Shown: piece after piece, positions 51,286 to 59,085 of the stretch | Layout: every line of letters starts with the position of its first letter | How positions within the stretch are numbered: the first letter of the stretch is position 1 | Source of the DNA: Myxococcaceae bacterium JPH2 | Lineage (GTDB): Bacteria > Myxococcota > Myxococcia > Myxococcales > Myxococcaceae | Assembly: GCA_016458225.1 (NCBI GenBank) | Contig: JAEMGR010000005.1 | Location: 744,001-808,000, forward strand | Direction: 5' to 3' | Length of the DNA stretch: 64,000 nucleotides | The notes under the pieces: generated by a model | What the model was told of the DNA's origin: nothing | Database searches by the model: none | The model's input: only the letters and a program-made list of their open reading frames with translations | Position numbers and translations under genes: made by a program

Positions 51286-53568
51286 ATGATGCGGCGGTTG
51301 CGTCTAAGTGCGGTGTGTTGGGTCGCCTGGGTGTGCTGTGTCGGCGTGGCCTGCTCCTCGAATCCAGAGAGGGGCGCGCACACGCCCGACTCGCCGCCCA
51401 TCTCCAACGGCCCCCGCCCCGTCGACCCCGCCACGCCCGACGCGGGACCGCCGCCCGCTCCGCCTCCCGAGCCCCAGACGCCGCCGCCCCCTGAGCCGCC
51501 CACGGGCTATCCCGAGGCGCAGGTCTTCCCGCCGGCCTTCGAGCAGGAGCTGCCTGGCTCGCGCACCGTGGCGCAGCGCACGACGTTCCGCTTCCGCGTG
51601 CCGGTGGCGCGCGCAGGTGAGCGACTGAGCTTCGTGTTCGTCGCGGGCGATGACGCGCTGCGGATCCACGCGGCCACGGTCGCTCGCGCGGATGCGAATG
51701 GAGCGCTCGCGTCGGCGCCCGTGGCGTTGTCCTTCCAGGGCGCTCCCGGCGCCACGCTCACCGCCCACCACACCGTGCACAGCGATCCGGTGGCGCTCTC
51801 CGTGAGCTTCCGCGAGGAGCTGGCGGTCTCGTTCGAAGTCGACGGCGCGATCGCCCAGGGACAGGCAGACCTCTTCCCCCAGAGCTACGCGGCCGAGGGC
51901 GCCCATGCCTCCGCGCCCGAGCGCTTCGGTCAGCCGCAGGGCCGACTGGTGGGGCTCGGCGGCATCGAGGTGGAGGGCACGGCGGCGCGCACGGTCATGC
52001 TCATCGGCGGCGGGCTCGCGGCGGGCAAGGGCGCGCCCACGGGAGACTACCGGGACACCTGGCCCGCGGTGGCCGAGCGGCTGCTCGGCGCGCCCGTGCT
52101 CAACGTCAGCCAGGAGGGCCTGGGCGTGGACGCGGCGCTCACGGCGCTCGACGCGGGCACGTTGAAGCTGACGGGCGTCTCGGATTGCCTCGTCATGTTG
52201 GGTGGAGACGAGGCCACGACGACCTCCTCGGCCACGCTGCAGACCTCCCTCGACGCGCTCCTGTCCCGGCTGCGCGCGCACTGCAACGTGTACGCGGGCA
52301 CGCTGCCGCCGCAGGGCGTCTCCACGGCCAGCGGGACGCCGGACGCCACGGCGCGGCGCGCGATGAATGACTGGCTGCGCTCGGCCGTCCCCGCGCCGCA
52401 GGTGGTGGACTTCGACGCGCTGCTGAGGGACCCCTCCAACCCCGAGCACTGCCAGTCCGACATGCAGGATGGCGCCGGCGTCCTCTCCGAGCGCGCCCAG
52501 GTGCGGATGGGCGCGGAGGTGGCGCGGCGGCTCGGCGGCGCGCCCCCGGAGGAGCGCCCCCGGACGATGACCACGGAGGTGACGCACTCGGACTCCAGCC
52601 ACGACGTGCTCGCGGTGGATGCCAGCGGCACCGTGTACGCGGTGAAGAACGGCGCGGGGCGCTCGCGCCTGTGGGCCAGCACGGACAACGCGCGCTCGTT
52701 CAAGCCGCGCGGGATGCACCCCACGGGCTCGGCCTTCCAGGTGATGACGGCGCTGAAGGACGGCACGCTCCTGGCGGACACCCAGGCCATGGACGGCACG
52801 CACGCGATTGCGCGCTCCATCGACCACGGCGCCACCTGGAGCAACGTGCTGCCCCTGGGACTGTTCCGCATGCTCCAGCCCGGCAACATCCGCGAGCTGC
52901 ACGGCACGCTCTTCTTCGGCGAGTACCAGGTGTTCGCCGAGGAATCGCCCGTGCGCATCTGGGCGAGCACGGACCGAGGCGCCACATGGAAGGTGCGCGC
53001 CACGCTGCAGGGGCGCCGGCACTGCCACTCGCTGGTGGCGGACCCCGAGCAGGGCGTGCTGTGGGCGATGATGGGTGACCTGCACGGTGGGCTCTTGCGC
53101 TCGGTGGATGACGGCGTCACCTGGAAGCCCGTGCTGGACGGCCCCACGGGCGTCGCGGTGGACGGCATCATCACGCCGCGCGGCCTGCTCTTCGGGACGG
53201 ACAACCTCTACCGGCCGCCCGTGCCCGTCATCCGCCGCGTGGGCACCGACGACGAGGTGGCGCAGATGAAGCGCCTGCCGGGCCCCAGCTACTCAGTGCT
53301 GCGGCTGCGCAACGGGGGCTACCTCATGGGCACCACGCGCGAGACGAGCGGCGACGTGTACGCGGACGGGGACGTGAGCGCCCATCTCTTCGCCAGCGCG
53401 GACGGCGTCTCCTGGACCGAGCTCACCGCCTACCCGCGCATGTTCCCGGACGACTACGCGCGGGCGGACGTGTACTGGGAGCTGTCCTCGGGCGAGGCCC
53501 TGCTGAAGCTGACCAACGTGGAGGGCATCGGGACGGGGTTCCAGCTCCTCAAGAGCACCCTGCACTGA
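51286..53568 (+). CDS. lipoprotein with degenerate SGNH-like domain and BNR/sialidase-like repeats
   Basis: A 760-residue protein with a lipoprotein signal (WVCCVGVACSS) and a Pro-rich linker (about 35-75). Residues about 235-420 resemble an SGNH hydrolase (VMLIGGGLAAGKG at block I, CLVMLGGDEATT at the GxND-like block III), but the nucleophile Ser is lost (GGG for GDS), so hydrolase activity is doubtful. Residues about 450-755 are repeated BNR/Asp-box strands (WASTDNARSF, RSIDHGATW, WASTDRGATW, RSVDDGVTW), giving a sialidase-like beta-propeller. It may bind glycans. GGGGGAAG precedes the ATG. Confidence 0.78.
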   Translation: MMRRLRLSAVCWVAWVCCVGVACSSNPERGAHTPDSPPISNGPRPVDPATPDAGPPPAPPPEPQTPPPPEPPTGYPEAQVFPPAFEQELPGSRTVAQRTTFRFRVPVARAGERLSFVFVAGDDALRIHAATVARADANGALASAPVALSFQGAPGATLTAHHTVHSDPVALSVSFREELAVSFEVDGAIAQGQADLFPQSYAAEGAHASAPERFGQPQGRLVGLGGIEVEGTAARTVMLIGGGLAAGKGAPTGDYRDTWPAVAERLLGAPVLNVSQEGLGVDAALTALDAGTLKLTGVSDCLVMLGGDEATTTSSATLQTSLDALLSRLRAHCNVYAGTLPPQGVSTASGTPDATARRAMNDWLRSAVPAPQVVDFDALLRDPSNPEHCQSDMQDGAGVLSERAQVRMGAEVARRLGGAPPEERPRTMTTEVTHSDSSHDVLAVDASGTVYAVKNGAGRSRLWASTDNARSFKPRGMHPTGSAFQVMTALKDGTLLADTQAMDGTHAIARSIDHGATWSNVLPLGLFRMLQPGNIRELHGTLFFGEYQVFAEESPVRIWASTDRGATWKVRATLQGRRHCHSLVADPEQGVLWAMMGDLHGGLLRSVDDGVTWKPVLDGPTGVAVDGIITPRGLLFGTDNLYRPPVPVIRRVGTDDEVAQMKRLPGPSYSVLRLRNGGYLMGTTRETSGDVYADGDVSAHLFASADGVSWTELTAYPRMFPDDYARADVYWELSSGEALLKLTNVEGIGTGFQLLKSTLH

Positions 53569-53610
53569 AGGGCCGGACCTCGTGGGTTGAGGCGCGCAAG
53601 CCCCCCGGGC

Positions 53611-53616
53611 TAGCAT
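53611..53616 (+). promoter_or_regulatory. -10 box TAGCAT, 8 nt before the DUF2378 start
   Basis: TAGCAT ends 8 nt before the GTG at 53625 in a region without Shine-Dalgarno, another near-leaderless arrangement. Confidence 0.45.
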
Positions 53617-53624
53617 GCGCGCGC

Positions 53625-54167
53625 GTGGAGAGCCCCGAGCGCGTCGTATTCCAGCAGAGCTTCGAAGGACTCATCCGCGCCCTTGGCTCGCGCATGGACG
53701 ACGATTGCGTCCAGCGCCTGCGTCAGGTGGGAATCGACCCCATCCGCCCGCTCGCGGTGGCCTACCCGCTGGAGGTCTGGGTGGGCGCGCTGCGCGAGGC
53801 CGCCGCCACGCTCGCCCCCAAGGCGCCGCTGGACGAGGCCGCCGCGCTGGTGGGGCACCGCTTCCTGCACGGCTACGGCGGCACGCTCATTGGCCGGGCG
53901 CTGCTGACCGGCGTGCGGCTGCTGGGACCGCAGCGCATGCTGGAGCGCATGACCCGCAACCTGCGCACGGGCACCAACTACCTGGAGGCCCACCTGGTGC
54001 AGCAGGGCCCCACGCACTACGTGCTCACCTGCCGCCCCGTCGTCATCGTCGGTTTCTACGTCGGCCTCTTCTCCGCGGGGCTCGAAATCAGCGGCGCGCA
54101 GCAGCCCGTGGTCCGCGTGTTGAGCACCGACGGCGACAAGGCCGTGTACGACCTCACCTGGACGTGA
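53625..54167 (+). CDS. DUF2378 family protein (Myxococcus paralogous family)
   Basis: A 180-residue protein of the myxobacteria-restricted DUF2378 (TIGR02265) family. The diagnostic sequence is VVFQQSFEGLIRALG at the N-terminus, GHRFLHGYGGTLIGRALL in the middle, LRTGTNYLEA and FYVGLFSAGLE near the end. Function of the family is unknown and no catalytic residue set is evident. It starts with GTG at 53625, has a -10-like TAGCAT upstream and no Shine-Dalgarno. It is followed after 20 bp by a small secreted protein gene. Confidence 0.9.
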   Translation: MESPERVVFQQSFEGLIRALGSRMDDDCVQRLRQVGIDPIRPLAVAYPLEVWVGALREAAATLAPKAPLDEAAALVGHRFLHGYGGTLIGRALLTGVRLLGPQRMLERMTRNLRTGTNYLEAHLVQQGPTHYVLTCRPVVIVGFYVGLFSAGLEISGAQQPVVRVLSTDGDKAVYDLTWT

Positions 54168-54175
54168 GCGGGCCC

Positions 54176-54181
54176 TATACT
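54176..54181 (+). promoter_or_regulatory. -10 box TATACT, 6 nt before the TonB-C-like start
   Basis: TATACT followed by exactly 6 nt and then the ATG at 54188, the same arrangement as at 16328-16340. A transcript would start at the ATG. Confidence 0.55.
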
Positions 54182-54187
54182 CGGGCC

Positions 54188-54580
54188 ATGTCTCGCCTCG
54201 CCCTCGTCGCCGCGCTGGCGCTCGCGCTGCCCACCCTGGCCCTCGCCGCCGGGGGACGCCCGCAGCTCCAGACGTATTTCCAGTCCAGCCTGAGCAGCGC
54301 CACCTACTCGCAGAAGACCTTCGCGCGCGTGGCGCGGAACTGGGCCCAGCCGGGCGCGAAGCAGGTTCCCGCGGTGGGCAAGAAGGCCATCGTCCAGGCG
54401 TTGCTCGGCCCGGACGGCAAGCTCGTCTCCAGTCAGGTGTTGATGGCGTCCGGCTCCAAGGCCTGGGACGCGGCGGCGCTCGCCGCGGTGAAGAAGGCCG
54501 CGCCGTTCGACCCGCTGCCGGCGGGCACCACGGCCCCGCTGGAGGTGCACTTCCACTTCGCGTGGGTCGCGGACAAGTAG
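54188..54580 (+). CDS. secreted TonB C-terminal-like protein
   Basis: A 130-residue protein with a signal peptide (LVAALALALPTLALAAGG). The mature part resembles a TonB C-terminal domain: KKAIVQALLGPDGKLVSSQVLMASGSKAWDAAALAAVKKAAPFDPLP, which shows the usual GxVxxxxVxxSSGxxxLDxAAxxAVxxA pattern and the FxPLPxG loop. There is no N-terminal membrane anchor typical of TonB, so it is more likely a periplasmic domain-only protein. Starts leaderless behind a TATACT box. It is convergent with carH. Confidence 0.75.
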   Translation: MSRLALVAALALALPTLALAAGGRPQLQTYFQSSLSSATYSQKTFARVARNWAQPGAKQVPAVGKKAIVQALLGPDGKLVSSQVLMASGSKAWDAAALAAVKKAAPFDPLPAGTTAPLEVHFHFAWVADK

Positions 54581-54588
54581 CGCAGCGC

Positions 54589-55488
54589 CTACTCCAAGAG
54601 CCGCGTCCAGTCGCGCTCGTCCTCGAAGAGGCGCACGCCGAGCCGCACACACACCTCGCGGTGCGCCAATGCCGCGCGCCCGCCCACCCAGATGAGCTGC
54701 CCCCGAGGCATCGCGTCCACCAAGGCCGTCAGCGTGGACTCGAACGAAGCCCGGCCCTCGTCCTTTACGGAGGACAGGCCCACGAGGTCCGGGCGGATCC
54801 GCGTCACCACCCGCCCCAGGTCCGCGGCCGGCACCCGCTGCCCCAGCAGCGTCACCCGCACGCCCGCGTGGCGCAGGCGGAGGGCGGCGCCCAACAAGCC
54901 AATCTCGTGCTGCTCCTCCGGGAAGCATGAGAGCACCGCGTGACGACGCCCGCCCTTGGGCGCGCCGTGCAGCAGGCTCACCATGCGCATCCGCACCATC
55001 TGCGAGACCAGGTGCTCCTGCGCCACGGTCAGCAGGCCCGCGTGCCAGCGGTCACCCACTTCCAACTGCACGGGCGACAGCACCTCTTCATAGGCCTTGA
55101 GCGGCGGCAGCGCGGACAGCGCCTCGTCGAGGATCTCCGAGACGCGCGTCTGGTCATAGTCCTCGGCCGCCGACAGCATCGCGGCCTTCCACGCCTCCAG
55201 CTGCGCGCCGTTGACGGTGGGGCGGACTTCGCCCGGCGGGGGCTCCGCGGACAGCTCCGAGAGCAGGCGCGGCACCATGCGCGCCGCCTCGCTGATGGCC
55301 ACGCCCTCATCCGTGAGCTGCTTCAAGCGCTTGAGCAGCGCCACGTCCCGCTCCGTGTAGACGCGGTAGCCCGAGGGCGTGCGCTCCGGGGTCAGGATGC
55401 CGTAGCGCCGCTCCCAGGCGCGGATCAACTCCACCCGGACGCCGGAGAGTTCGGCGGCGATGTGGATGCGGTAGGTGCGCTCTGCCAT
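54589..55488 (-). CDS. carH: CarH-type B12-dependent MerR photoreceptor/repressor
   Basis: A 299-residue protein with an N-terminal MerR helix-turn-helix (residues about 5-75; IRAWERRYGILTPERTPSGYRVY) and a C-terminal cobalamin-binding domain. The B12 motifs are Trp148-x9-Glu158-His159 (WHAGLLTVAQEH) and Glu-x-His194-x-x-Gly (EEQHEIG), which match CarH. In Myxococcus and Thermus, CarH with adenosylcobalamin represses carotenoid genes in the dark and light breaks the complex. It is the last gene of the crt operon. In M. xanthus a second paralogue, CarA, precedes it; here only a remnant is left. Start at 55488 rather than 55500 for fold reasons. Confidence 0.88.
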   Translation of the reverse strand: MAERTYRIHIAAELSGVRVELIRAWERRYGILTPERTPSGYRVYTERDVALLKRLKQLTDEGVAISEAARMVPRLLSELSAEPPPGEVRPTVNGAQLEAWKAAMLSAAEDYDQTRVSEILDEALSALPPLKAYEEVLSPVQLEVGDRWHAGLLTVAQEHLVSQMVRMRMVSLLHGAPKGGRRHAVLSCFPEEQHEIGLLGAALRLRHAGVRVTLLGQRVPAADLGRVVTRIRPDLVGLSSVKDEGRASFESTLTALVDAMPRGQLIWVGGRAALAHREVCVRLGVRLFEDERDWTRLLE

Positions 55489-55496
55489 GGTGTGTG

Positions 55497-55658
55497 TCAC
55501 CGCGGAGGTCGGAACGAGGCACTTCGCACGTGCGGCCAGAGAGCGACCCGCTCTTCCGCTGACTCCGCGTCCTGTACTCCCACCGGGATGAGGGTTTTGA
55601 GGTGCTCCCGAGCGCCCGGATCTCCTAGCACGACCTCGTGGGGAGCGCAGGCCTTCAT
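55497..55658 (-). pseudogene. carA: C-terminal remnant of a CarA-like MerR/B12 repressor
   Basis: A 53-codon frame between the acyltransferase and carH. Its product (with GAREHLKTLIP, GVQDAESAEE and VALWPHV) closely resembles what I recall of the last 50 residues of M. xanthus CarA (VVGGLGAREHLKAIF..AESSEELVAIW). It also aligns with residues 263-298 of the adjacent CarH (VGG..ALAHREV..GVRLFEDERD). About 235 N-terminal residues, including the DNA-binding helix and B12 motifs, are missing. The ATG at 55658 overlaps the acyltransferase stop (TGATG), so it may still be translated as a short peptide. The CarA match rests on memory and needs alignment. Confidence 0.6.
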
Positions 55659-56356
55659 CACCGCGCGGACCGCGGCGAGCGGGCGGGCCAGCGCCGCACC
55701 GAGTCCCAGCGCTCGGCCACGCCCCGGGCGCCCTCGATGCATCGCGTGAAGCCCTCCAGGTCCGTCACGCGCGCCAGCCGCGCCACCACGCCCTCCAGCC
55801 CCTCTTGGAATCGAGCCAGCGGCCCCGGCGCGTGAGGCTCACCCACCTCCACGAGCACGTCCGGGCGCTCGTCCTCGAAGAACGCGTAGCGGATTCCCAT
55901 GGGCACACAGGTGACGTCCGCGGCCCGGGCCAGCAGCTCCACGCCGCGCCCCAGGCGCAGCGGCAGCACGCCGAAGGGACGGTGCTCCCCCTCGGGGAAG
56001 AGACACATCGTCGCGTGCGGCCCGCGCAGCAGCTTCCGCGCGTAGCGCAGCGAGCCGAGCGAGGACGCCGCATCCCCGCGACGGATGCTGAAGGCCCCCA
56101 GCCTCGCCAGGAAGCGGTAGCGGCGAAGGTTCTCCTCGTCCATGAGGCAGTAGCCGTCCCAGCCCGCCAGCTGGCAGAGCTGGTGCGCCACGAAGCCGTC
56201 CCACCAGTTGGCGTGGTTGAGATAGACGAGCCGGCCCTCCGGCCCCGTGGGCAGCGCGCCTCGCATCCACAGGCCCCGGAACGCGCCTCGAAACTTCCAT
56301 CCGACGTAGCGGTCCAGCGCCCACCCGAGGGGCCCGCCCTTCGCCGCGCGAATCAA
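55658..56356 (-). CDS. carotenoid acyltransferase (PlsC-like)
   Basis: A 232-residue lysophosphatidate acyltransferase-fold protein with the catalytic HX4D at His48/Asp53 (NHANWWD), a FPEGEHRP block (FPEG being the acyl-acceptor motif) and a CVPMGIRYAF segment. In the myxobacterial carotenoid operon it probably adds fatty acids to the glycosylated carotenoid. The start is TTG at 56356, overlapping the crtYd stop by 4 bp (TTGA). Upstream codons in the same frame lie within crtYd. Confidence 0.8.
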   Translation of the reverse strand: MIRAAKGGPLGWALDRYVGWKFRGAFRGLWMRGALPTGPEGRLVYLNHANWWDGFVAHQLCQLAGWDGYCLMDEENLRRYRFLARLGAFSIRRGDAASSLGSLRYARKLLRGPHATMCLFPEGEHRPFGVLPLRLGRGVELLARAADVTCVPMGIRYAFFEDERPDVLVEVGEPHAPGPLARFQEGLEGVVARLARVTDLEGFTRCIEGARGVAERWDSVRRWPARSPRSAR

Positions 56357-56694
56357 GCGGCCCGGGCCTCGCCGCGCGCCAGGGCGGTGAACAGCGCCAC
56401 CCCCAGCGACACGAGCGCGCTCGTCAGCAGGAAGAACAGCACCTCTTCCAGCGGCACCGCCCCCACGTACCAACCCAAGTGGCGGCCCTCGCCAAACCGC
56501 CAGAGGCCCGTGGAGATGGCCAGGTGGTCCGCCACCGACAAGTACACGCCCACCCCGAACGCCGGAGGCAGCACCGCGCGAAGGACCGCTCCGGTGCGCG
56601 CGCCGTGGTGACGCCACAGGAAGAACAACTGCAACCCGATGACGGGAAGTCCCCACGCGAGCAGATGGATGAGATAGGCCCAGCGAGAACCCAT
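56353..56694 (-). CDS. crtYd: lycopene beta-cyclase subunit, CrtYd type
   Basis: A 113-residue membrane protein with three hydrophobic helices and the lycopene-cyclase domain motif VPLEEVLFFLLTSALVSLG, the PLEE sequence of heterodimeric CrtYc/CrtYd cyclases. It acts with CrtYc to close the ionone ring. Its ATG overlaps the crtYc stop by one base (TGATG), and its stop overlaps the acyltransferase start. Confidence 0.87.
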   Translation of the reverse strand: MGSRWAYLIHLLAWGLPVIGLQLFFLWRHHGARTGAVLRAVLPPAFGVGVYLSVADHLAISTGLWRFGEGRHLGWYVGAVPLEEVLFFLLTSALVSLGVALFTALARGEARAA

Positions 56695-57038
56695 CACGAC
56701 GCCACCTCTCGTGAGACCCGGACACGAGGCTCGGGAGCGAGCACGCGCTCCAACCGGGCCCGTGCCCAGACCCCCACCAGCAGCGTCTGGAGCCCGAAGA
56801 ACAGGTACTCCTCCACCGGCAGCCAGCCCAACCGAGGCCCCCAGATGCGCTCCGGCGCGAAGTCCCACAGCCCCCACTTCACGGCCGCGTTGTCCCACGG
56901 CGTCGTCGCCGCGTAGACGACGAGCAACAGCCACCCCAGCGGCAGGAGGAACCGCCACGAGAGCATGCGCCGCTCTCGCACGAGGAGCAGCGCCAGGGGC
57001 AAGACGACGAACAAGCCCAGGAAGCGCGCGTAGGTCAT
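56694..57038 (-). CDS. crtYc: lycopene beta-cyclase subunit, CrtYc type
   Basis: A 114-residue membrane protein with three predicted helices and the matching cyclase motif WLPVEEYLFFGLQTLLVG; TTPWDNAAVKWGLWDF is the conserved loop of this family. Pairs with CrtYd to form the heterodimeric cyclase. Starts at the ATG at 57038, which overlaps the glycosyltransferase stop by 4 bp; the longer frame to 57170 lies in the glycosyltransferase gene. Confidence 0.87.
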   Translation of the reverse strand: MTYARFLGLFVVLPLALLLVRERRMLSWRFLLPLGWLLLVVYAATTPWDNAAVKWGLWDFAPERIWGPRLGWLPVEEYLFFGLQTLLVGVWARARLERVLAPEPRVRVSREVAS

Positions 57039-58165
57039 CCCGGTCCTCCGCTCGGCTCGGGCCACACGCGCTCCAGTCGGCCACCAGGGCGAAGCCGATA
57101 CAGATGCCCGCGCCACATCACCGGGCCGGAGCGGCGCAGCGAGCACAGGAACGCGGCCAACAGCAGACACTCCCCCAGCAGCCAGTCCGTCCCCGCGCGC
57201 ATGAGGCCGCCCGCGTCTCCTTCGGCTCGGGCCACGTCATCGCCTACCCAAGCCAACCGCCTCGACAGGCCCAGTCGAGCCAGCACCAGCAACGCCACCG
57301 CGCCCCCCAGCAGCGGCTCGCGCAGCGCCCCGGCGATGAGGAGCAGTGGCACCGTGGGCGTGAACAGGAGCGGCACGGAGGGGTACAGGTCGGGTCGATG
57401 CGACGCGAGCACGCGCATCCACCGCGTGAAGCGCGTCAGCGGTCCCCACCAGTCGGAGCTGGCCTCCAGCGGGACCACCGCCGGAGCGGCCGCCAGCGCC
57501 ACCGTCAGGCCGTGCGCATGCAGTCGCCGAGACAGCTCCAGGTCCTCGCCCAGATGATCCGCCACGCTCCGCAGCGTCTCCACCGCCCGGGGAGACAACC
57601 CCAGCGCCTTGCCGCACACCGCCGGAGCGCCCACGCTCATGACGTGCAGCGCGCGGAAGCTGTGGTGCGTGTAGCGCAGCAGACCCGCGAGCGCCCGGGC
57701 CGACACGCCTCGGGGCGACACGGGCATGGGCGCGGCCGTGCTCAGCGCGGCCCCCGCGACCACGGGCGCGACCAATCCCTCCACCAGCGCGCCCGTCACC
57801 GCCACGTCCGCGTCCACCGCCACCACCACGCGCTCCCGCGTATCGAGCACCTCCAACGCGTGCAGCAGGTGGCCCACCTTGCGGTTGGGCGTGAGCGGCT
57901 CGCTCGGCAGCCACCGAACCCCCGGCGCCAGCCGAGGCCGATACGGCGAGATGACCACGTGCTCCAGCGGCCCCGCGTAGTCCACGGGCCGAGCGAGGTT
58001 CTCCAACTCCTGCCGCGTGGGCGCCTCCACCGGGCGCAGCAACAACACGGGCACGCGCGTGCGCTCCGCAACCGGCACGCGCCGCCCCAGGCGATGCCAG
58101 GTCACGACACTGAAGGCCGCCGCCACGCCCGCCCAGGACAGCGCCACCATTCCCAGCGCGCTCAT
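57035..58165 (-). CDS. glycosyltransferase, GT2/GT21-like, membrane-associated
   Basis: A 376-residue protein with an N-terminal membrane helix and a ceramide-glucosyltransferase-like catalytic domain: DxD in VVAVDADVAV, EDLELSRRL (the acid-base ED) and the TRWMRV block (Q/RxxRW type). Further hydrophobic helices lie near the C-terminus. In this operon it would glycosylate a carotenoid, in keeping with the glycosylated, acylated carotenoids of Myxococcus. It overlaps crtC and crtYc by 4 bp at either end. Confidence 0.82.
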   Translation of the reverse strand: MSALGMVALSWAGVAAAFSVVTWHRLGRRVPVAERTRVPVLLLRPVEAPTRQELENLARPVDYAGPLEHVVISPYRPRLAPGVRWLPSEPLTPNRKVGHLLHALEVLDTRERVVVAVDADVAVTGALVEGLVAPVVAGAALSTAAPMPVSPRGVSARALAGLLRYTHHSFRALHVMSVGAPAVCGKALGLSPRAVETLRSVADHLGEDLELSRRLHAHGLTVALAAAPAVVPLEASSDWWGPLTRFTRWMRVLASHRPDLYPSVPLLFTPTVPLLLIAGALREPLLGGAVALLVLARLGLSRRLAWVGDDVARAEGDAGGLMRAGTDWLLGECLLLAAFLCSLRRSGPVMWRGHLYRLRPGGRLERVWPEPSGGPG

Positions 58166-59085
58166 GCGGCATGCTCCACGCGGGTGCGGAAGTGCGCCAT
58201 CCAGCGAATGAAGGGCGAGTGGAAGCGACGAAAGTCCGCCACCTCTCCGAGCGAGTCCAACCCACCCTCACGCACTTCCAGACGCGCGTAGAACGGCGAG
58301 GACTCCAGCAACCGAGGCTCCCCCAGCGGCGCGGGCCCCGCCGCCAACCGCTCGGGGATGCGCAGGCCCCAGCTCGACACGTAGGTGGACCGCCGCTCCG
58401 ACGAGAGCCCTCGCGCGCATGAGACCTCCGAGGCGGAGGCCGTCAGTCGCAGCGACGGGACGCGGCCCGGCAGGTGGTAGTCCACCACCGTCGAGTCCGC
58501 GCGGTGCGTCCGCGTCCAGTGCCACCCCGACAGGCGCTCACCGAGCAGCTCCTCGCCGTGGTTGGTGTCGTGATAGCCCAGGCCCTCCACCGCCACGCCC
58601 AACGTGTCCACCTCCAGGCGCGCGCGGGCCCGAGGCGCCACCGCGCGCCAGTAATGCGGCAACCCCGGCGCCAGCATCACCTCTTCGCCCGAGGGCGTCA
58701 GCGGCTCCAGCAGGAGGCGCGCACGCACCGGCCGGCCCCAGGGCGCGGTCCAGTCATCCACCTCCATGCGCACCGCGCCGTCCTCCGCGTAGGTGAGCGA
58801 CGAGCGCCCGATGCTCAACTGGCGCGGCGCCTCGACACGCGCCTCCGGGTACTCGCTGAGCACCCACGCCTCGCGCGTCCCCTCGTGGTACAGCGCGAAG
58901 TTCACCGCGCTGTGCTCCACCGGGCGTCCACCGCGCCGCGCCGCCGCCGAGTACCGAGGCGAGAACAGCGACCCCAGCATGAAGATGCACACCGCGCTGA
59001 AGGGGCCCGCGCTGACGTCCGCGTAGAACCAGCGATAGGCCCCCGCCACCTCTGGCAACGGCGGCAAGGTGCATGGCTCGCTCAT
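58162..59085 (-). CDS. crtC: carotenoid 1,2-hydratase (CrtC)
   Basis: A 307-residue hydratase that adds water to the 1,2 double bond of acyclic carotenoids. Family landmarks are AGAYRWFYADVSAG, AVCIFMLGSLFSPRY, the YHDTNHGEE active-site stretch and WHWTRTHRADSTVVDY. Starts at the ATG at 59085 with GGAGG upstream; a longer frame to 59526 lies in crtD. Overlaps the crtD stop and the glycosyltransferase start by 4 bp. Confidence 0.87.
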   Translation of the reverse strand: MSEPCTLPPLPEVAGAYRWFYADVSAGPFSAVCIFMLGSLFSPRYSAAARRGGRPVEHSAVNFALYHEGTREAWVLSEYPEARVEAPRQLSIGRSSLTYAEDGAVRMEVDDWTAPWGRPVRARLLLEPLTPSGEEVMLAPGLPHYWRAVAPRARARLEVDTLGVAVEGLGYHDTNHGEELLGERLSGWHWTRTHRADSTVVDYHLPGRVPSLRLTASASEVSCARGLSSERRSTYVSSWGLRIPERLAAGPAPLGEPRLLESSPFYARLEVREGGLDSLGEVADFRRFHSPFIRWMAHFRTRVEHAA

